Under the pieces are notes generated by a model that saw only the letters and a program-made list of their open reading frames with translations, did no database searches and was not told where the DNA came from. Source: Candidatus Culexmicrobium profundum (GTDB lineage Archaea > Thermoproteota > Methanomethylicia > Culexarchaeales > Culexmicrobiaceae). From it: 5,972 nt of DNA. Where the stretch lies: positions 1-5,972 of the forward strand of contig JANZKD010000288.1 of the NCBI GenBank assembly GCA_025061245.1. Reading direction: 5' to 3'. Below are positions 1 to 4,182 of the stretch, piece by piece. The position numbers and the translations under genes were made by a program. The number at the start of each line of letters is the position of its first letter. The stretch's first letter is position 1.

Positions 1-2
1 TA

Positions 3-86
3 AGAGAAAAATACAAGTCTGAGCTAGCTAAGATGGGTAGAAGAGAGAGAAGAAAATTCCTATTAGAGAAGCTAAGGGAACATTAG
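3..86 (+). CDS. C-terminal end of an unidentified protein (partial)
   Basis: The third frame is open from the left edge to a TAG stop at 84-86 and encodes 27 residues. The peptide is very rich in Arg, Lys and Glu, with a basic cluster (GRRERRKF) followed by LLEKLREH at the end, and is probably a single amphipathic helix. Such tails are common at the ends of archaeal DNA- or RNA-associated proteins, but nothing here identifies the family. A T-rich stretch lies just after the stop, as expected for the end of a transcription unit. The reading is short and could be chance. It is favoured because the other two forward frames stop within the first 20 bases and because the composition is protein-like. 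Confidence 0.5.
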   Translation, partial: REKYKSELAKMGRRERRKFLLEKLREH

Positions 87-98
87 TTCCCATCCCAC

Positions 99-108
99 CT
101 TTTTATTT
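99..108 (+). terminator. T-rich tract, possible archaeal terminator
   Basis: A pyrimidine-rich run (CTTTTTATTT) lies about 12 bases after the stop of the partial gene at the left edge. Archaeal RNA polymerase commonly terminates at T-rich tracts without a hairpin. No stem-loop is evident. The position fits, but T-rich runs are frequent in intergenic DNA of this composition. Confidence 0.3.
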
Positions 109-129
109 AAGCCTTCATGTAAAACTTTG

Positions 130-354
130 CTATTTTTGGAGGACATCTATTTTGCTGAATGGTGTTATGGTGGTGTTTATTGCAACGAACTCTTCCGCCA
201 TTTTCCCAGTTTTTTCATCTCTTCCAGTAATTATTGTTTCGTCATTCAGCCTTGATTGGAAGTGTTCACCTATTCTTTCTGTTCCTGATAGTGCGACTAC
301 GTTTACTTCTTCAACATTAAACAGTCCTCTAAAACGTGAAAGTGTGGTTAAATG
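130..354 (-). pseudogene. Startless protein-like reading frame, probable gene remnant
   Basis: On the minus strand a frame of 74 codons runs from just inside two consecutive stop codons (upstream, 355-360) to a TAG at 130-132. The encoded peptide has a normal soluble-protein composition, with balanced Glu, Lys, Arg, Asp, Ile and Val and segments such as VEEVNVVALSGTERIGEHF and TGKMAEEFVAINTTI. The overlapping + strand frame reads as the Ser/Pro/Val-rich pattern typical of the antisense of a real gene. No ATG, GTG or TTG is available near the N-terminal end; the only in-frame ATG is in the middle (residue 52). An ATG exists in a neighbouring frame (ATG TTG AAG AAG then a stop, near 314-316), so a frameshift could have separated start and body. 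I do not recognise the family. It is probably a decayed or truncated gene filling the otherwise empty 87-429 region. Confidence 0.4.
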
Positions 355-400
355 TTACTATTCTATTTACGCTGAGTCCCCTGAGAATTTTGATTAAACT

Positions 401-406
401 TTTATA
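401..406 (+). promoter_or_regulatory. TATA box for the leaderless gene starting at 430
   Basis: TTTATA at 401-406 is preceded by an A/C-rich stretch (TTAAAC) in the place of a BRE. Its centre lies about 26 bases before the ATG at 430, the usual archaeal TATA-to-transcription-start distance, so transcription should begin at or next to the start codon and the mRNA should be leaderless. No Shine-Dalgarno sequence precedes the ATG, in agreement with this. Confidence 0.6.
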
Positions 407-422
407 GCCAATGTCTTTGGCT
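406..422. repeat. 6-bp inverted repeat between TATA box and start
   Basis: AGCCAA (406-411) and TTGGCT (417-422) form perfect 6-bp arms around a 5-base spacer. The repeat lies directly downstream of the TATA box and just before the predicted transcription start, where a bound repressor would block polymerase recruitment in archaea. It could be an operator for the gene at 430. The arms are short, so chance is possible. Confidence 0.35.
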
Positions 423-429
423 TCTCTCC

Positions 430-843
430 ATGCAGTCTCAGAGTGGAATGTGGATTTCACTTGAGGGTGCGGATCCAAGAGATGTTGAGCCTGATTCAAC
501 TCAAAGAGCTATCTCTGCTCTAATTAAGTTTGGTTTACCAGTGGATTTTCCTCCAATAATTAGGGCTTGTGAAGTATTGGAGAATTTCATCTTGACTGAG
601 GCTGAAGAGTGGGCTAAGGCGTTTAATCCGGTTTGGCCGTGGATTGCTTCTCTAGACGGTCTGGCGGCTGCGGGATGCACTGTTGAAAATAGAGCCGTAA
701 AGCATGCCTTAGAAAAGATTTTTGAATTACAGTTGAGTAATGGCGGTTGGCCTCAAGGGTATGAGCTTAGAGTTGTTCCCACATTGATTAGTCTTGGAGT
801 GTTGTCTCGTAGGGAAGTTTTGAGGTTGCTTCAGATCGAGTGA
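430..843 (+). CDS. Small alpha-toroid protein resembling prenyltransferase/squalene-cyclase repeats
   Basis: The product has 137 residues. Residues 101-107 read QLSNGGW, a match to the QxxxGGW motif found in repeats of terpene cyclases and protein prenyltransferase beta subunits. The preceding helix (about 70-100, with WIASLDGLAAAG) and an earlier segment (about 19-50, with EPDSTQRAISALIKFG) look like the paired helices of such repeats. Only about two repeats are present, whereas the enzymes need five or more to close the barrel, and no DxDD cyclase motif or zinc ligands are visible. A catalytic role is therefore doubtful. It may be a remnant, a divergent stand-alone domain or a binding protein. 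No signal peptide or membrane segment is seen. The ATG at 430 is chosen because a TATA box sits 26 bases upstream. The gene ends 24 bases from the converging aldo/keto reductase gene. The family call is moderate and the function is unknown. Confidence 0.7.
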   Translation: MQSQSGMWISLEGADPRDVEPDSTQRAISALIKFGLPVDFPPIIRACEVLENFILTEAEEWAKAFNPVWPWIASLDGLAAAGCTVENRAVKHALEKIFELQLSNGGWPQGYELRVVPTLISLGVLSRREVLRLLQIE

Positions 844-867
844 TTGTTCTGTTGCCGGACTATTGAT

Positions 868-1947
868 TTAATATTTCCCTAAATACTCTCCGTTCCAGCT
901 AATTTTAATTCTGTCTCCAGCCTCAACTGTTGAGGGTACGATGATTTTCATTCCCATCTCGAGAATGACCACTTTTCTTCCCGCATAGTTGCTGAAGACT
1001 TTCTTAATGGTTTGTATGAAGAATTCATTGTCGAGACTTGTCTTTATGCCCTTGGCTATATCGTCTATTTCTCTTCGTATCTCTGACGGCATTCTCCATT
1101 CCATGGCTTCTACATTTTCCTTTACATGTTCAATTTTGCTCATGCCTACAAGGATGCATCCGATTCCGGGGCGATTTATAAGCCAATTTAAAATTAGTTG
1201 TGGCACTGTCTTGCCGCATTTTTCTGCTATTGGCTTTAATTGACCTACTATTCTCTCGCATTCTTTGATGATGCGTGGTGGTATTATGGATCTTTCATCA
1301 TTTCTAGGAAACCTTCTTTTTACCTTCTCTGTTAGTAGGCCCATTAATAGTGGTGTGTAGGCTATTATGCTTATTTTTCTTGACTGGCAGAATTGTAGAA
1401 TCTTGTCATATGTTTTGTGCTGTAGGAAGTTGTATGGTATTTGAACGCTGGGTATATTTATTAGAGAAGCCCATTCCTTCAACTCTTCATATGAGATGTT
1501 TGATAGACCAACATGTCTTATAATTCCTGAATCCACATACTCCATTAATGTGTTGACTGTTTCTTTTGGGGGTGTTGTTGGGTCTGGATAATGTATTTGG
1601 TAGAGGTCTATGTAGTCTGTTTTCAGTCTTTTTAGGCTTTCTTCCACTGCTTTCCTTACGCTTTTGGGGCTCAAGTCTTGGGTTGGTAGGCCTGATGCAT
1701 CTTTCACTATGCCTCCCTTGGTTGCTAAAATTACTTTCTCTCTTATGTCATGTATTGCTTCGCCTACTATTTCCTCGCTTTTTCCTCCTCCATAAATGTT
1801 GGCTGTGTCTATGAGGTTTATTCCAGTCTTTATTGCTTCTCTGATGATTTCAATGGCTTTCTTGCTTCCTATTTTGTGTATGGTTCTGCAGCCTAGTCCT
1901 ATTGGTGATGCGTATAGGTTTGTTGTGCCTAGTCTTCTTTTCTCCAA
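868..1947 (-). CDS. Aldo/keto reductase family oxidoreductase with C-terminal extension
   Basis: This 359-residue protein is a TIM-barrel, NAD(P)H-dependent aldo/keto reductase. The catalytic tetrad is visible: Asp47 and Tyr52 in LIDTANIYGGG, Lys77 in ATKGG, and His119 in YQIHYPDP. Other family signatures are VGLSN (146-150), VQIPYNFL (168-175), a mid-barrel PLLMGLLTEK and the cofactor-binding region NWLINRPGIGCILVGMSK (254-271). The barrel ends near residue 300. About 50 further residues (308-359) are not typical of the family and look beta-rich (KIIVPSTVEAGDRIKISWNG). The start is a TTG at 1945-1947: the in-frame region upstream up to a TAA has no other start, and AGGATGTG lies about 7 bases before it as a ribosome binding site. 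The substrate cannot be read from sequence; carbonyls or sugar aldehydes are usual. The gene diverges from an ArsR-like regulator across a perfect inverted repeat, so it is the likely main target of that regulator. Confidence 0.93.
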   Translation of the reverse strand: MEKRRLGTTNLYASPIGLGCRTIHKIGSKKAIEIIREAIKTGINLIDTANIYGGGKSEEIVGEAIHDIREKVILATKGGIVKDASGLPTQDLSPKSVRKAVEESLKRLKTDYIDLYQIHYPDPTTPPKETVNTLMEYVDSGIIRHVGLSNISYEELKEWASLINIPSVQIPYNFLQHKTYDKILQFCQSRKISIIAYTPLLMGLLTEKVKRRFPRNDERSIIPPRIIKECERIVGQLKPIAEKCGKTVPQLILNWLINRPGIGCILVGMSKIEHVKENVEAMEWRMPSEIRREIDDIAKGIKTSLDNEFFIQTIKKVFSNYAGRKVVILEMGMKIIVPSTVEAGDRIKISWNGEYLGKY

Positions 1948-1968
1948 TTTTTCACATCCTAATTTTTA

Positions 1969-1994
1969 GGTCATACTAAAAATTTAGTATGACC
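1969..1994. promoter_or_regulatory. Perfect 12-bp inverted repeat, candidate operator
   Basis: GGTCATACTAAA (1969-1980) and TTTAGTATGACC (1983-1994) are exact inverted copies separated by two bases (AA). The site lies 21 bases upstream of the reductase start and about 22 bases before the regulator's TATA box, in the only divergent intergenic region on this side of the window. A dimeric winged-helix regulator encoded next door is the natural ligand. For the reductase the repeat would cover the region between a TATA-like stretch near 1998-2006 and the transcription start, so binding should repress it. It is not followed by a T-tract and sits between divergent starts, so a terminator role is unlikely. 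Confidence 0.8.
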
Positions 1995-2015
1995 AAATAA
2001 TTTATTATGTCTAAA

Positions 2016-2024
2016 CTATATAAG
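2016..2024 (+). promoter_or_regulatory. TATA box of the regulator/HAD operon
   Basis: CTATATAAG is a near-consensus archaeal TATA box. Its centre (about 2020) lies 24-26 bases before the ATG at 2044, which places the transcription start at that ATG and implies a leaderless mRNA. The in-frame ATG at 2029 is only a few bases from the box and could not be in the transcript, so this promoter decides the regulator's start codon. Confidence 0.7.
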
Positions 2025-2043
2025 TATTATGCAGGTGAATTTC

Positions 2044-2634
2044 ATGGAAACAAGTGAATTTGTAGAAGCTATAATTCAATCACTAAAAAATCCTACTCGT
2101 GCATCCATTTTCTATCAATTGGTGAAGAAGCATGAGGCAACTGCAACTGAAATTGCGAGAGACTTAGGTATAGATGTCGATGTAGTATACTATCATCTCA
2201 AGCTTCTAAGAAGGATGAAACTGGTTTCTAAGCCTAGAATTGTGGTTAAGGGGAATTATGTAGAGAAGTATTATTCTATTCGTAGTGATTTCAAGGAGAA
2301 GCTTTTAGAGTCTATGAAGTTGCTCATAACTAGAGAGAAGGAGTTGGGTGTTGAGGAGTTTCGTGAAATGGTTATAGCCTTGTTCTCTGTGGTTCAATCA
2401 ATATTGTCTGGTTCTATTAGAAGGTTGAGGGAGGCTGATGAGGGAACTTTGAGCAAAATTAGGGATGAGGATAGTGTTGAGTCTAAAATAATTTTCTGTA
2501 ATCGAGAGCGATATGTTGAATTGCTGGGTAAGTTGAGGGAAATTACTAGGGGTGGCGTGTTGGACACCTTTGACCCTGCCAAGAAGGATTACGTCATCCT
2601 GGTTATTGCCATACCGAAGATTGATGGACAGTAA
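2044..2634 (+). CDS. ArsR-like winged helix-turn-helix transcription regulator
   Basis: With the ATG at 2044 the protein has 196 residues. Residues about 6-80 form an ArsR-type winged helix: the leading helix carries KNPTRASIFYQLVKK, the helix-turn-helix is ATATEIARDLGIDVDVVYYHLKLLRRMKLV (about 32-61), and the wing follows with KPRIVVKGNYVEKYYSI (63-79). The VYYHLKLL segment is the recognition helix typical of this family. The rest, about 115 residues, is helical and charged, probably for dimerisation and ligand sensing. It lacks the paired cysteines of metal-sensing ArsR proteins; the single Cys152 is not in such a motif. An upstream ATG at 2029 would add five residues but lies too near the TATA box to be transcribed. 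The gene diverges from the aldo/keto reductase and precedes a HAD hydrolase by 19 bases, so it likely controls both through the inverted repeat at 1969-1994. The ligand is unknown. Confidence 0.88.
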   Translation: METSEFVEAIIQSLKNPTRASIFYQLVKKHEATATEIARDLGIDVDVVYYHLKLLRRMKLVSKPRIVVKGNYVEKYYSIRSDFKEKLLESMKLLITREKELGVEEFREMVIALFSVVQSILSGSIRRLREADEGTLSKIRDEDSVESKIIFCNRERYVELLGKLREITRGGVLDTFDPAKKDYVILVIAIPKIDGQ

Positions 2635-2653
2635 CTTGTATGTGGGTGTTTTG

Positions 2654-3397
2654 ATGGTAAAACATGTTTTGCTGGATTGGTTTGGTACTCTATGCGACCC
2701 AGAAATTATGAATGAGAGGTATCCCCTCGTTCTATCCTCAATTCTCAAGGAATGGTTTGGTGGGAGTCTGGACTCTTGGCTGCGTGCTGAAAGGTTGACT
2801 TATAAATGGTATGAGAAGTATTGGTTCTCTAGAATTGGTAGGGGAGACTTTCTTAAAGCATTCAGAGAAACACAGATTCTATGGGTAAAGAGGCTGTTTA
2901 ATCTTGCTGGTGTTGACCCCTCCTTAACTGACGATGAGTACTTTCAACTGAGTCAGAGATTGGATTATGAGGTGACATCTAAAATACATGCCATATATCC
3001 TGATGTGAAGAAGTGTCTTGAGGAGTTAAAGAATCTTAATGTTAGACTTTATCTCTCAACTGGAAATAGTAGTGCCTCTGTTTTAGGGGCGTTGAAGGCT
3101 TCAGGGATAGTGAGCTATTTTGATGGCATCTTTACTTCAGAGCTTTTCAATGCTTGGAAGGGGAGTAGAAAATTTTGGTTGAGTATAACTGAGGCTTTGA
3201 GAGATAAATCTTCAAGTTGCATCATAGTGGATGACGAGCTATCTGTCTTAAGTGCCGCTAAGGAATTGGGATATGTCTGTGTTTTAATTGATCGTAGAAG
3301 AAGTGTTTCGAATGTTGGAGATAAGGTTGACTTTATAATCTTTGAATTGGATTATTTGTTGCCGATTGTCGAGGCGTTTAAGGGGATTATGAGATAA
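2654..3397 (+). CDS. HAD-superfamily hydrolase
   Basis: With a start at 2654 the product has 247 residues and a Rossmann-like haloacid dehalogenase fold. Motif I is LLDWFGTL, with nucleophile Asp8. Motif II is LYLSTGNS (132-139), with Thr136 or Ser135. The motif III lysine is Lys169 (AWKGS). Motif IV is IIVDDELS (190-197), with Asp193/Asp194. The helical insert between motifs I and II (about 15-115) is a C1-type cap. In motif I the second Asp of the phosphatase signature DxD is replaced by Phe10 (DWF), as in 2-haloacid dehalogenases (DxY), so ordinary phosphatase acid-base chemistry may be changed. The ATG at 2654 puts motif I at residue 8 as usual and follows GTGGGTG by five bases. The frame stays open upstream to an ATG at 2624, which would overlap the regulator gene and has no ribosome binding site. 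It is likely co-transcribed with the regulator and ends six bases from a converging gene. The substrate is unknown. Confidence 0.88.
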   Translation: MVKHVLLDWFGTLCDPEIMNERYPLVLSSILKEWFGGSLDSWLRAERLTYKWYEKYWFSRIGRGDFLKAFRETQILWVKRLFNLAGVDPSLTDDEYFQLSQRLDYEVTSKIHAIYPDVKKCLEELKNLNVRLYLSTGNSSASVLGALKASGIVSYFDGIFTSELFNAWKGSRKFWLSITEALRDKSSSCIIVDDELSVLSAAKELGYVCVLIDRRRSVSNVGDKVDFIIFELDYLLPIVEAFKGIMR

Positions 3398-3403
3398 ACT
3401 TTG

Positions 3404-3742
3404 TCACGCTGTTCCTAGTTGCTTTTTAACCCACTCTTCTATTTCAAGTTTCTTTAGTTCATTTAGTCTCTCTTCAGCTCTGGGGAATTGCTCTTTGATT
3501 ATTTTACATGGATATTCCTTGCATTCATAGCAGAATGTGACTCCCTTCTCGATGCAGCATTTCCTCAATGGACATTCACTCCATCCTCCCCCACCTCTAC
3601 AGGCACCAATGCATGGCCCTATCTCTGTGGATAGCCATCTTAGACCCTTCATGAAGTCTTCATAGTTGAATTCCCTTGAGTATTCAGCGAATATTTTGAG
3701 TTCCTGATGCTTCTCAACGATTTCAAGTGCTTTTCCACCCAC
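3404..3742 (-). CDS. DUF3795-like cysteine-rich protein, N-terminus in question
   Basis: From the GTG at 3740-3742 the product has 112 residues with eight cysteines: Cys44 and Cys48 (IGPCIGACRGGGG), Cys57, Cys62 and Cys63 (ECPLRKCC), and Cys71, Cys74 and Cys79 (FCYECKEYPC). This spacing and the C-x2-C-x4-PC ending fit DUF3795 proteins, small presumed metal- or zinc-binding proteins of archaea and anaerobic bacteria with no defined function. The C-terminus is a charged helix. The family normally starts with a CG-x2-C-x2-C segment, and the same frame does encode GYCGIYCRLC just upstream (3770-3799), outside this reading. No ATG, GTG or TTG exists in that extension, so either the GTG start gives a shortened protein or the start has been frameshifted (see the adjoining entry). 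It converges with the HAD gene with a six-base gap and diverges from the YHS gene. Confidence 0.75.
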   Translation of the reverse strand: MGGKALEIVEKHQELKIFAEYSREFNYEDFMKGLRWLSTEIGPCIGACRGGGGWSECPLRKCCIEKGVTFCYECKEYPCKIIKEQFPRAEERLNELKKLEIEEWVKKQLGTA

Positions 3743-3844
3743 TTCCCTAAATTTTCCAGTGAAGTAGTCGCAGAGGCGGCAGTAGATTCCGCAATAACCA
3801 ATAAGCTTTAACTCTTCCTCATATCTCCTCGTTTCGACAAACCT
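3743..3844 (-). other. In-frame N-terminal extension of the DUF3795 gene with a frameshifted start
   Basis: Thirty-four codons stay open upstream of the GTG, bounded by a TAG at 3845-3847, and encode three further cysteines in GYCGIYCRLCDYF, the expected N-terminus of the family. None of these codons is a normal start. An ATG at 3820-3822 follows GAGGAG (3825-3830) and lies about 20 bases from the transcription start expected from a TATA box at 3865-3872, but it is in another frame and stops after MRKS. Adding one G after this ATG would give M-EEELKLIGYCGIYC in the correct frame. This points to a one-base deletion (real or a sequencing error) or, less likely, to initiation at a rare codon such as the ATT at 3800-3802. 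Confidence 0.6.
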
Positions 3845-3864
3845 CTAGATTTCGCATTTCACTG

Positions 3865-3872
3865 TTTATAAA
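3865..3872 (-). promoter_or_regulatory. TATA box upstream of the DUF3795 gene
   Basis: TTTATAAA is self-complementary and sits in the divergent region. Read on the minus strand it predicts a transcription start near 3842, giving a leader of about 20 bases before the ATG at 3822 and its GAGGAG site. On the + strand it could also drive the YHS gene, with a start near 3895 and a longer leader, though a weaker TTTAT element near 3918-3922 fits that gene better. Confidence 0.45.
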
Positions 3873-3947
3873 TTGTTGATTTTCATCATTAACTTTTCCA
3901 TTTTGAAAATAATGAGCTTTATCTGAATGTTTAACCATTTCTTTGTT

Positions 3948-3954
3948 GAGATGA
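3948..3954 (+). promoter_or_regulatory. Ribosome binding site deciding the YHS protein start
   Basis: GAGATGA, one mismatch from GAGGTGA, lies five bases before the ATG at 3960. It favours that start over the in-frame ATGs at 3927 and 3951, the latter being part of the site itself. Confidence 0.55.
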
Positions 3955-3959
3955 AATTA

Positions 3960-4124
3960 ATGGCTAAGGATCCTGTATGTGGTATGGAGGTTGACGAGGC
4001 AACTGCAAAGTATAAGACTGAGTACATGAGTAAAACATACTACTTCTGTGCTAAGGGTTGCCTAGAAGCTTTCAAGAGAGACCCTGAGAAATATGTCTCT
4101 AAAAAGCATGGCTGCTGCCATTAA
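3960..4124 (+). CDS. YHS-domain metal-binding protein next to copA
   Basis: This 54-residue protein is essentially one YHS/TRASH-like domain: DPVCGMEVD (4-12), a beta hairpin, then YYFCAKGCLEAFKRDPEKYV (27-46). Cys7, Cys30 and Cys34 are the conserved metal ligands. The end, HGCCH (50-54), adds further potential copper or zinc ligands beyond the domain. Such domains are often found at the N-terminus of copper ATPases or as small partners of them. Here the domain is a separate protein 58 bases upstream of copA on the same strand, so co-transcription and a role as copper-binding chaperone or sensor are likely. It has no DNA-binding domain. The start at 3960 is chosen from its ribosome binding site and because the domain begins at once; a start at 3927 would add 11 residues (MFNHFFVEMKL) without domain support. 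The domain call is strong, the metal and role are inferred. Confidence 0.9.
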   Translation: MAKDPVCGMEVDEATAKYKTEYMSKTYYFCAKGCLEAFKRDPEKYVSKKHGCCH

Positions 4125-4170
4125 GGAACTTAGCCACAACCTCTCCCCATATATTTCTCTTAAGTTTAGC

Positions 4171-4177
4171 GAGGTGA
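4171..4177 (+). promoter_or_regulatory. Strong ribosome binding site for copA (TTG start)
   Basis: GAGGTGA is a perfect complement to the archaeal 16S rRNA 3' end and lies five bases before a TTG at 4183-4185. It marks TTG as the start. The in-frame GTG at 4174-4176 is inside the site and is unlikely to be used. The 58-base gap after the YHS gene also holds an AT-rich CATATATTTC (4149-4158), but a transcript started from it would probably lack this site. Confidence 0.7.
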
Positions 4178-4182
4178 AATTA

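Noticed and set aside
152..397. 81-residue + strand open frame with a TTG start
   Set aside because: Its Ser/Pro/Val/Phe-rich composition is typical of the antisense of a coding strand, it lacks a ribosome binding site, and the minus-strand frame over the same bases looks far more protein-like.
2398..2748. 116-residue minus-strand open frame across the regulator/HAD junction
   Set aside because: It lies opposite two well-supported genes, has no recognisable motif and shows an antisense-like composition.
3845..3860. GTG AAA TGC GAA ATC TAG in frame with the DUF3795 gene, suggesting read-through of TAG as pyrrolysine
   Set aside because: The GTG lies only a few bases from the TATA box and would not be in the transcript. 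A family-like N-terminus is obtained more simply by a one-base frameshift at the ATG at 3822.
3894..3910. Small A/T palindrome (ATTTTGAAAAT) upstream of the YHS gene as a copper operator
   Set aside because: It is made only of A/T runs around one G, so it carries little information and would often occur by chance in this AT-rich spacer.
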